Below, piece after piece: positions 23,679 to 31,146 of a stretch of DNA of 31,146 nucleotides (its first letter is position 1; every line of letters begins with the position of its first letter). Location of the stretch: positions 1 through 31,146 of the forward strand of contig RFMK01000146.1 of assembly GCA_009927705.1 (NCBI GenBank), given 5' to 3'. Under the pieces are notes generated by a model, which worked only from the letters and a program-made list of their open reading frames with translations, did no database searches and had not been told where the DNA came from. Both the position numbers and the translations under genes were made by a program. The stretch comes from Actinomycetota bacterium. GTDB lineage: Bacteria; Actinomycetota; Actinomycetes; Nanopelagicales; Nanopelagicaceae.

Positions 23679-26600
23679 GTGACCCTTTTTTCTGCGGTCC
23701 CACAAGCTCAGGGTTTATACAACCCGGCTAACGAGCATGACTCGTGTGGCGTTGCAATGGTCGCTACTCTCAACAAAGTTGCAACTCATGAAATTGTTCA
23801 ACAAGGTTTAACTGCACTTCGCAACCTTGAACATCGCGGCGCCTCTGGCGCAGAAATCAATAGCGGTGATGGTGCTGGAATTTTGGTCTGTCTTCCCGAT
23901 CAATTTTTCCGAGCTGTTCTTGATTTCACATTACCGGAACTTGGAAAGTACGCCGCTGGACTTGTATTCCTTCCCGAGAATTTCACTTCGAAATCTCGCA
24001 TCGAAGCGATAGCAAAAGAAGAAAACCTCACCATTCTTGGTTGGCGAAAACTTCCCATCAATTCATCTTCATTGGGCGCAACCGCACTTTCCGTTATGCC
24101 CGAATTTGAACAACTCTTTATCTCCACTAATGATGGCGTGGAAGACCTAGACCTTGATCGTCGCGCATTCTGTTTCCGCAAGCGAGTCGAGCATGAACTA
24201 TCGGTCTATTTCCCATCGCTCTCATCACGCACCATTGTCTATAAAGGAATGTTGACCACGGGACAGCTTGAGGAATTCTTCCCTGATCTTTCGGATGAGC
24301 GTTTTGTATCTCCACTTGCTCTTGTGCATTCGCGTTTCTCCACCAACACATTTCCTTCTTGGCCATTGGCTCATCCATATCGATTTATCGCGCACAACGG
24401 CGAGATAAATACCGTTCGAGGAAATCGCAACTGGATGGCAGCGCGAGAGGCGCTGCTTGAGAGCGAACTCATTACGGGGGATTTGAAGCGAATTTTCCCC
24501 ATTGTTGATCCGGCGGGTTCGGATTCTGCTTCCTTTGATGAAGTTCTCGAACTTCTCTATTTGGGCGGTCGTTCGCTTCCGCACTCAATGTTGATGATGA
24601 TTCCGGAAGCGTGGGAGAACCACGAGACGATGCCACCAAAACTCCGCGACTTCTATCGATTCCATGCATCGTTGATGGAACCCTGGGATGGTCCCGCATG
24701 CGTGACATTCACCGATGGAAAACAGATTGGTGCCGTCCTTGATCGCAATGGACTTCGTCCTTCACGTTATTGGGTGACGAATGATGGCTTAGTCGTACTC
24801 GCAAGTGAAGTTGGTGTTCTTGATATTCCTCAAGATCGAATTGCGCGTAAAGGTCGACTACAGCCTGGTCGCATGTTTCTCGTTGATATCGAAGCCGGGC
24901 GCATCATCGAAGATGAGGAAATCAAGAATTCACTAGCCGATAGCGCTCCATATGGCGAGTGGCTACACGCAGGAATCGTCAGACTCTCCGACCTTACATC
25001 GCGCGAACACATCGTCTATCCACACTCTTCGGTCCTAAGACGTCAACGCGCATTTGGTTATACGGAAGAAGAGCTCCGCATCATCATCACACCAATGGCG
25101 AAGTCAGGTATCGAACCAATCGGCTCGATGGGAACGGATACTCCAATCGCGGCGCTCTCTGCTAAGCCGCGTCTGCTCTTTGATTACTTCTCGCAACTCT
25201 TTGCCCAAGTCACAAATCCTCCGCTTGATGCGATTCGAGAAGAACTTGTTACATCACTCGGTGGGTCAATTGGTCCCGAACATAATCTTTTGGATCCAGG
25301 CCCAGCATCATGTCGCCAAATCTCGCTTGCCTTTCCCGTCATTGATAATGATGAACTAGCAAAGATCATCCACGTCAACGCTGACAACAATCATCCTGGT
25401 CTTTCTGCGTATGTAGTCAGCGGGCTTTTCCCGATTGCCGAAGGTGGAGAAGGCTTACGCCAACGAATTGAAGAGATTCGCCAAGAAGTTTCGACCGCGA
25501 TTGCCGATGGAGCGCGCATCATCGTGCTCTCTGATCGTGATGGCGACGCGGAGAATGCTCCAATCCCATCGCTTTTGCTCACTTCGGCCGTGCATCATCA
25601 CCTCATCAGAGAAAAGACGCGAACAAAAGTCGGACTTGTTGTTGAGACCGGAGAAGTGCGCGAAGTTCATCATGTTGCGCTACTTATTGGTTATGGAGCT
25701 GCAGCAGTCAATCCATATCTTGCAATGGAGACCGCAGAAGATCTAGTACTTCAAGGCGTGATTACTGATGTCACTCCCGAAAAAGCGGTAAAGAATCTCA
25801 TCAAGTCACTTGGCAAAGGCGTGCTCAAAGTAATGTCGAAGATGGGAATCTCCACCATCGCTTCATACACGGGCGCTCAAGTCTTCGAAGCAATTGGACT
25901 CTCACAAGATCTCATTGACGAGTACTTTGTCGGAACTACATCTCGGCTTGGTGGCGTTGGGATTGATGTCATCGCTGAAGAAACTATTGCGCGCCATCAC
26001 ATCGCTTATCCACCTGGGGGAGAAGTTCCGGGCAGCAAGCGACTTCCCATTGGTGGCGAATATCAGTGGCGCCGCGATGGTGAGCCACACTTGTTTGATC
26101 CAGAAACTGTATTTGCACTTCAACATTCGACTCGTTCTAAGCGTTACGACATTTTCAAGCGCTATACAACCAAGATTGATAATCAATCACGCGCTCTGAT
26201 GACCTTGCGTGGACTTTTTACCTTCAAAGAAGGCGTGCGGCCTGCAGTCCCAATCGAAGAAGTTGAATCTGTTTCTTCCATCGTCAAACGCTTCTCAACT
26301 GGTGCGATGTCATACGGCTCTATTTCGCAAGAGGCGCATGAAACTCTTGCGATTGCGATGAATCGAATCGGTGCCAAATCAAACACTGGAGAAGGCGGCG
26401 AAGATCCCGAGCGCTTTACGACACTAGCTAATGGTGATTCCAAGCGTTCAGCAATCAAACAAGTTGCATCAGGTCGCTTCGGTGTAACTAGCGAATATCT
26501 CGTGAACTCTGATGACATTCAAATCAAAATGGCGCAAGGAGCAAAACCAGGTGAAGGTGGACAGTTGCCGGGGAACAAGGTTTACCCATGGATCGCCAAA

Positions 26601-28199
26601 GTTCGTCACTCGACACCAGGAGTAGGGCTTATCTCTCCACCTCCTCATCACGACATATATTCAATTGAGGATCTTGCCCAACTTATTCATGATCTAAAGA
26701 ACTCCAACAAAGATGCGCGCATCCATGTGAAGCTGGTTGCCGAAGTTGGCGTTGGAACAGTTGCTGCGGGGGTAAGCAAAGCCCACGCTGATGTTGTTTT
26801 GATCTCAGGTCATGACGGTGGAACGGGCGCATCACCGCTGACATCGTTAAAGCATGCCGGCGCACCGTGGGAATTAGGATTAGCAGAAACGCAGCAAACA
26901 CTTATTCTTAATGGTCTTCGTGATCGCATCGTTGTCCAAACTGATGGACAGATGAAGACTGGGCGAGATGTAGTCATTGCTGCGCTACTCGGAGCTGAAG
27001 AGTTTGGTTTTGCAACCGCGCCACTTGTGGTTTCTGGTTGCGTAATGATGCGCGTCTGCCATCTCGATACATGTCCAGTTGGAGTCGCTACTCAAAATCC
27101 TGAATTGCGTAAACGTTTCACCGGTAAGCCAGAGTTTGTCGAGACGTTTTTCGAGTACATCGCAGAAGAAGTTCGTGAGTGGCTAGCGAAACTTGGTTTC
27201 CACACCCTTGATGAAGCGATTGGTCAGGTAGAACTTCTTGATACTGCAGCTGCGATTGATCATTGGAAAGCAAGCGGCCTCGATCTTGCTCCAATTCTCA
27301 CTTTCCCGAAAGTTGATAGGGATGCTCCACGTCGAAATACAACTACGCAGGATCATGGACTTGCAGCGGCGCTAGACAATACATTGATTGAACTTGCCGC
27401 TCCAGCGTTAGAAAAGAAGGAAGCGCTGAAACTTCAACTTTCCATCAGTAATGGAAATCGAACTGTTGGAACGATGCTCGGCTCGGAAATCACTCGACGC
27501 TTTGGTGGCGCAGGATTGCCAGATGACACAATTGACATCACTTTCCATGGCTCAGCTGGCCAATCGCTAGGCGCATTTATTCCCCGCGGCTTAACTATTC
27601 GTTTGTACGGCGACACTAATGACTATCTCGGTAAAGGCCTCTCAGGCGGACGACTTATCGTTCGACCGGATGAGAAGGCGAAATTCGCCTCTGAAGAGAA
27701 TGTCATTGCCGGAAATGTCATCGGCTACGGCGCTACCAAGGGCGAAATTTTCGTTCGTGGCATGGTCGGCGAACGTTTCTGTGTCCGAAACTCGGGAGCT
27801 ACCGCAGTTGTTGAGGGCGTTGGCGATCATGCATGCGAATATATGACGGGCGGAATAGTTGTAATCCTTGGCAAGACGGGAAGAAATCTTGCGGCAGGTA
27901 TGTCAGGTGGTCGCGCATTTGTTCTCGATCTCAATCCAAGTTTGGTAAACACTGAAATGGTGGATGTGCTGAGTGTTCCTAAAGATCAATCCGAAAAATT
28001 GAGATCAATAATCTCTAAATTCCATGCGGAGACAAGTTCGTCGGTCGCACAGAAACTTCTTGAGGATTGGGAGAGCGCAGTCAAACGAATTTCTATGGTT
28101 ATGCCGCGCGACTATGCAAAGGTCTTGAACGTCATCGACAAAGCAGAACGCGAAGGTCGATCGGCCGAACAAGCAATTATGGAGGTGCTCAATGGCTGA
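23679..28199 (+). CDS. gltB: Glutamate synthase (NADPH) large subunit (EC 1.4.1.13)
   Basis: Makes glutamate from 2-oxoglutarate and glutamine with GltD, the assimilation half of the GS-GOGAT cycle. 1506 residues. The Ntn-type amidotransferase nucleophile is C23 in NEHDSCGVAM, so a 22-residue propeptide must be removed to expose it. HNGEINTVRGN and RFSTNTFPSW belong to the same domain. A central domain is followed by the FMN/2-oxoglutarate synthase barrel, with GAMSYGSIS and LISGHDGGTGASPLTS. The [3Fe-4S] cysteines are C1121, C1127 and C1132 in GCVMMRVCHLDTCPVG. The C-terminal beta-helix shows GXGXG-type repeats such as GLSGGRL and GMSGGRAF. GTG start with GGAGG. It overlaps gltD by 8 bases. 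Confidence 0.97.
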   Translation: MTLFSAVPQAQGLYNPANEHDSCGVAMVATLNKVATHEIVQQGLTALRNLEHRGASGAEINSGDGAGILVCLPDQFFRAVLDFTLPELGKYAAGLVFLPENFTSKSRIEAIAKEENLTILGWRKLPINSSSLGATALSVMPEFEQLFISTNDGVEDLDLDRRAFCFRKRVEHELSVYFPSLSSRTIVYKGMLTTGQLEEFFPDLSDERFVSPLALVHSRFSTNTFPSWPLAHPYRFIAHNGEINTVRGNRNWMAAREALLESELITGDLKRIFPIVDPAGSDSASFDEVLELLYLGGRSLPHSMLMMIPEAWENHETMPPKLRDFYRFHASLMEPWDGPACVTFTDGKQIGAVLDRNGLRPSRYWVTNDGLVVLASEVGVLDIPQDRIARKGRLQPGRMFLVDIEAGRIIEDEEIKNSLADSAPYGEWLHAGIVRLSDLTSREHIVYPHSSVLRRQRAFGYTEEELRIIITPMAKSGIEPIGSMGTDTPIAALSAKPRLLFDYFSQLFAQVTNPPLDAIREELVTSLGGSIGPEHNLLDPGPASCRQISLAFPVIDNDELAKIIHVNADNNHPGLSAYVVSGLFPIAEGGEGLRQRIEEIRQEVSTAIADGARIIVLSDRDGDAENAPIPSLLLTSAVHHHLIREKTRTKVGLVVETGEVREVHHVALLIGYGAAAVNPYLAMETAEDLVLQGVITDVTPEKAVKNLIKSLGKGVLKVMSKMGISTIASYTGAQVFEAIGLSQDLIDEYFVGTTSRLGGVGIDVIAEETIARHHIAYPPGGEVPGSKRLPIGGEYQWRRDGEPHLFDPETVFALQHSTRSKRYDIFKRYTTKIDNQSRALMTLRGLFTFKEGVRPAVPIEEVESVSSIVKRFSTGAMSYGSISQEAHETLAIAMNRIGAKSNTGEGGEDPERFTTLANGDSKRSAIKQVASGRFGVTSEYLVNSDDIQIKMAQGAKPGEGGQLPGNKVYPWIAKVRHSTPGVGLISPPPHHDIYSIEDLAQLIHDLKNSNKDARIHVKLVAEVGVGTVAAGVSKAHADVVLISGHDGGTGASPLTSLKHAGAPWELGLAETQQTLILNGLRDRIVVQTDGQMKTGRDVVIAALLGAEEFGFATAPLVVSGCVMMRVCHLDTCPVGVATQNPELRKRFTGKPEFVETFFEYIAEEVREWLAKLGFHTLDEAIGQVELLDTAAAIDHWKASGLDLAPILTFPKVDRDAPRRNTTTQDHGLAAALDNTLIELAAPALEKKEALKLQLSISNGNRTVGTMLGSEITRRFGGAGLPDDTIDITFHGSAGQSLGAFIPRGLTIRLYGDTNDYLGKGLSGGRLIVRPDEKAKFASEENVIAGNVIGYGATKGEIFVRGMVGERFCVRNSGATAVVEGVGDHACEYMTGGIVVILGKTGRNLAAGMSGGRAFVLDLNPSLVNTEMVDVLSVPKDQSEKLRSIISKFHAETSSSVAQKLLEDWESAVKRISMVMPRDYAKVLNVIDKAEREGRSAEQAIMEVLNG

Positions 28200-29649
28200 T
28201 CCCCGTGGTTTCCTCAAAGCAGGTCGGGAAACTCCTAAGCGACGCCCGGTAGATGTGCGCATCAGAGATTGGCGTGAGGTTTACGAAGAGCAAGAATTTG
28301 GCGCTCTGCAGAAGCAAGCAGGTCGTTGTATGGATTGTGGCATTCCTTTCTGTCACCAAGGATGCCCGCTCGGAAACTTAATTCCGGAATGGAATGACTT
28401 GATCTGGCGCAATGAAAAAGTTGATGCAATCGATCGCCTTCATGCCACGAATAATTTTCCGGAATTTACTGGGCGACTCTGTCCAGCTCCATGCGAAACT
28501 GCTTGCGTTCTTGGTATTAATCAAGATCCAGTCACGATAAAGCAAGTAGAGCTACGCACCATTGAGGAAGCTTTTAGTTCTGGAAACGTAAAGCCGCTTC
28601 AACCTGATCGCATGACCGGAAAAACCGTGGCCGTCGTTGGATCTGGTCCGGCTGGACTTGCTGCTGCCCAACAACTCACGCGGGCAGGTCACACAGTCGT
28701 TGTGTATGAACGAGCGCCGAAAATTGGCGGCTTATTGCGCTATGGAATCCCCGAATTCAAGATGGAAAAGTCTGTACTTGATCGACGCCTCAATCAGATG
28801 CAGCGCGAAGGAACTCGCTTCCGCGCCGGAGTAAATGTCGGCGTCGATATAACCGCAGCAGAACTTCGCACAAAATACGATGCAGTCATTCTCGCAGTTG
28901 GTGCTACCCAATGGCGTGATCTCAATATTCCTGGTCGCGAGAATAAAGGTGTTCACCAAGCGATGGAATATTTACCTTGGGGTAATCAGCAAGCGCTTAA
29001 TGAACTTCCAGGCGAACCGCCAATCAACGCACACGGTAAACATGTGATCATTCTTGGTGGTGGAGATACCGGTGCTGACTGTCTGGGAACAGCAATTCGC
29101 CAAGGCGCAGCAAGCATCACCCAGATTGAAATCATGCCTCGTCCAACTGAAGAACGCCCAAGTTCACAACCATGGCCCACGTATCCGATGGTGTATCGGG
29201 TCAGCAGTGCACATGAGGAATCAGGCGAACGTTTGTATTCCATTTCAACCGAAGAATTCATCGGTGATGCAAATAGAAATCTCACCGCACTAAAGATTGT
29301 TGAGACAAAGTTTGTCGACGGCAAGTTTGAGAAAGTTCCTGGCACGGAACGTCAACTACCAGCAGATCTCGTATTCCTTGCCATGGGCTTTACTGGAATC
29401 GAAAAGAATCAATTAGTTACAGATCTGGAGTTAGCTCTAGATCAACGTGGAAATATTGCACGCGATAACGACTATGCCACAAATGTTGATGGTGTTTATG
29501 TTTGCGGTGATGCCGGACGAGGACAATCACTTATTGTTTGGGCAATCGCCGAAGGTCGCAGCGCGGCATCAGCAGTCGATCGACATTTGATGGGGGAGAC
29601 ACAACTTCCTGCCCCAATCGAACCAACTGCTCGCCCATTGATGGTCTGA
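28192..29649 (+). CDS. gltD: Glutamate synthase small subunit
   Basis: FAD/iron-sulfur electron-entry subunit that passes NADPH electrons to GltB. It has 485 residues. The N-terminal cysteine sets CMDCGIPFCHQGC (C46, C49, C54, C58) and LCPAPCETAC (C97, C101, C105) carry [4Fe-4S] clusters. The FAD site is VVGSGPAGLAAA (149-160), the NADPH site is ILGGGDTGADC, and YVCGDAGRGQSLIVWAIAEGR is the C-terminal FAD motif. GGAGG about 6 bases before the ATG lies inside the end of gltB, and the 8-base overlap indicates coupled, equal production of both subunits. Confidence 0.97.
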   Translation: MADPRGFLKAGRETPKRRPVDVRIRDWREVYEEQEFGALQKQAGRCMDCGIPFCHQGCPLGNLIPEWNDLIWRNEKVDAIDRLHATNNFPEFTGRLCPAPCETACVLGINQDPVTIKQVELRTIEEAFSSGNVKPLQPDRMTGKTVAVVGSGPAGLAAAQQLTRAGHTVVVYERAPKIGGLLRYGIPEFKMEKSVLDRRLNQMQREGTRFRAGVNVGVDITAAELRTKYDAVILAVGATQWRDLNIPGRENKGVHQAMEYLPWGNQQALNELPGEPPINAHGKHVIILGGGDTGADCLGTAIRQGAASITQIEIMPRPTEERPSSQPWPTYPMVYRVSSAHEESGERLYSISTEEFIGDANRNLTALKIVETKFVDGKFEKVPGTERQLPADLVFLAMGFTGIEKNQLVTDLELALDQRGNIARDNDYATNVDGVYVCGDAGRGQSLIVWAIAEGRSAASAVDRHLMGETQLPAPIEPTARPLMV

Positions 29650-29674
29650 TTTCGGTAATCCAAGAGCGATGGAA

Positions 29675-29680
29675 TAAAGT
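29675..29680 (+). promoter_or_regulatory. Putative -10 box of a leaderless pyk promoter
   Basis: TAAAGT ends 6 bases before the pyk ATG at 29687 in the 37-base gap after gltD. No convincing Shine-Dalgarno is present. It fits TANNNT but is further from TAGA(A/C)T than the other boxes. Confidence 0.4.
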
Positions 29681-29686
29681 AAGAAC

Positions 29687-31126
29687 ATGCGCCGCGCGAA
29701 AATTGTCTGCACGATGGGCCCAGCAGTTGAAAGCCCTGAAAAGGCGGCCGATCTTATCGCTGCTGGCATGAACGTAGCGCGCCTCAACCTCTCTCATGGC
29801 GGCTATGAGGAACACCAAAATCGTCTGAATCTAATCCGAAAAGCTGCTGCTGACGCTGGACGTCCAGTTGCAATCCTGGTCGATCTCCAAGGACCAAAGA
29901 TCCGTCTTGGCCGTTTTGAAAACGGCCCGCACGAACTTAAGCGCGGCGATACTTTCACTATTACCACTGATGAAATTTCCGGAACTAAAGACAGAGTTGG
30001 CACGACTTACAAAGGACTTCCCGGAGATTGTAAAAAAGGCGACCGCATTCTTATTGATGATGGGAAAGTTACGGTAGAAGTTCTGGAAGTAAAAGGAAAT
30101 GACGTTATCACCACGGTGATAGAACCTGGTGCGGTATCTAATAACAAAGGAATCAATCTTCCTGGCGTCGCCGTCTCAGTTCCGGCAATGTCAGAAAAAG
30201 ATATTGACGATCTTCGCTGGGGATTAAAGGCTGGCGCGGATTTCATTGCGCTCTCTTTTGTTCGTTCTGCAAAAGATATCGACGATGTACATCGAATCAT
30301 GGATGAAGAGGGAATTCGCTTACCAGTCATTGCGAAGATTGAGAAACCACAAGCGGTTGAAAACTTAGAAGAGATCGTTCAAGCATTTGATGCAATCATG
30401 GTCGCACGCGGTGATCTCGGAGTTGAGATGCCGATTGAAGATATTCCATTGGTCCAAAAACGTTGCGTCATTTTGGCGCGTGAATACGCAAAACCAGTCA
30501 TTGTTGCGACCCAGATGCTCGATTCAATGATCACAAATTCTCGCCCGACTCGCGCTGAAGCAACCGATTGTGCAAATGCTGTTTTGGATGGCGCTGATGC
30601 TTTGATGCTCTCTGGTGAGACGAGCGTAGGATCTTTTGCAATTGAAGCGGTCCAAACTATGGCGCGCATCATTGAAAAGACTGAACAAGAGGCTCTTCAC
30701 CTCATCCCAGCTCTGCAACACAATCCAAAAACTAAGGGTGGAGCAATCACAAAAGCTGCGACTGAAGTCGGCCTCACAATTGGCGCAAAGGTTCTTGCAG
30801 CATTTACAAAAACAGGAGATTCAGCCCGGCGTATGTCTCGCTTGCGTTCACCAATCCCGATCTTGGCTCTCACGCCAGATGCCGCAACTTTCAATCAGAT
30901 GTCTCTGACGTGGGGTGTAGAACCACTTCTCACACCATTAGTAACGACTACTGATGAGATGGTCAAACAAGTAGATGCAATTCTTATTGAAACGAAGCTT
31001 GTTGCCAAAGGTGAACAGATCATGATTGTTGCTGGCTCTCCGCCAGGCATTCCTGGTTCTACTAACGCCATGCGTGTTCACCGCGTGGGAGACGCCGTCG
31101 GTGGCGTCGCAGCGGCATATCGCTAG
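29687..31126 (+). CDS. pyk: Pyruvate kinase (EC 2.7.1.40)
   Basis: Final glycolytic step, phosphoenolpyruvate plus ADP to pyruvate plus ATP. Its 479 residues have the standard bacterial length without an extra C-terminal PEP-utilising domain. Motifs in order are CTMGPA, GMNVARLNLSHG (the substrate Arg and Asn), VDLQGPKIRLG, the active-site signature IAKIEKPQAVENLEEI (about 215-230), VARGDLGVEMP (about 238-248) and ATDCANAVLDGADALMLSGET. The C-terminal effector domain includes FTKTGDSARRMSRLRS. It lies after gltBD as in Streptomyces, where pyk is nearby but not adjacent. Likely its own transcription unit. Confidence 0.97.
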   Translation: MRRAKIVCTMGPAVESPEKAADLIAAGMNVARLNLSHGGYEEHQNRLNLIRKAAADAGRPVAILVDLQGPKIRLGRFENGPHELKRGDTFTITTDEISGTKDRVGTTYKGLPGDCKKGDRILIDDGKVTVEVLEVKGNDVITTVIEPGAVSNNKGINLPGVAVSVPAMSEKDIDDLRWGLKAGADFIALSFVRSAKDIDDVHRIMDEEGIRLPVIAKIEKPQAVENLEEIVQAFDAIMVARGDLGVEMPIEDIPLVQKRCVILAREYAKPVIVATQMLDSMITNSRPTRAEATDCANAVLDGADALMLSGETSVGSFAIEAVQTMARIIEKTEQEALHLIPALQHNPKTKGGAITKAATEVGLTIGAKVLAAFTKTGDSARRMSRLRSPIPILALTPDAATFNQMSLTWGVEPLLTPLVTTTDEMVKQVDAILIETKLVAKGEQIMIVAGSPPGIPGSTNAMRVHRVGDAVGGVAAAYR

Positions 31127-31129
31127 AAT
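31124..31129 (+). promoter_or_regulatory. Possible -10 box for a gene beyond the window
   Basis: TAGAAT overlaps the pyk stop codon. It matches the -10 sequence seen at hisD and the VIT gene. The downstream gene is outside the window, so this cannot be tested here. Confidence 0.3.
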
Positions 31130-31146
31130 ACGTTTTCACTCCACCC

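Noticed and set aside
1..31146. Insertion sequences, prophage, CRISPR, tRNA or toxin-antitoxin genes
   Set aside because: None was seen. Nearly all bases lie in recognised housekeeping or biosynthetic genes, and no gene shows truncation or a frameshift.

Overview
This window is a compact stretch of an actinobacterial chromosome of moderate GC (about half by eye), with short or negative gaps between genes. Gene order is the main clue to the organism. A YggT/YlmG tail, ileS, a TraR/DksA zinc-finger gene, lspA, an rluD-like gene and dnaE are followed by hisDCBH-priA-hisFI-trpECBA, lgt, a VIT-family gene, gltBD and pyk. This order matches the arrangement known from Streptomyces and other high-GC Actinobacteria. 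The moderate GC, frequent 4-bp start/stop overlaps and very small intergenic gaps suggest a streamlined planktonic lineage such as the freshwater acI group (Nanopelagicales). That placement is an inference and was not tested.

Left part (1-5600): the end of a YggT/YlmG membrane protein is followed by kynU and kynA, the tryptophan-to-kynurenine-to-anthranilate enzymes. They sit where divIVA is usually found. ileS lies on the minus strand, convergent with kynA, and its start is preceded by a translational-type isoleucine T-box riboswitch.

Middle part (5601-11413): a TraR/DksA-like protein with a long Lys/Ala/Pro tail, signal peptidase II, an RluA-family pseudouridine synthase, and the replicative polymerase DnaE with a complete PHP metal site.

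Right part (11414-31146): one long histidine-tryptophan biosynthesis run (hisD to trpA). It contains PriA, the dual HisA/TrpF isomerase, and has an apparent internal promoter before trpB. Next come a membrane-anchored DsbA-like thioredoxin protein, lgt, a VIT-type metal transporter, both glutamate synthase subunits and pyruvate kinase. hisG, hisE, trpD, trpG and kynurenine formamidase are not in the window and must lie elsewhere if these pathways are complete.

Regulation visible in the sequence: several genes carry a TAGA(A/C)T or similar -10 box 6-7 bases before the start codon, which implies leaderless mRNAs (kynU, hisD, trpB, the VIT gene and pyk). I see no mobile element, tRNA, rRNA, CRISPR array or phage gene. 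No clearly novel system is evident. The items most worth a second look are the kynUA placement, the short-Stem-I T-box, the leaderless promoter pattern and the inverted repeat upstream of hisD.
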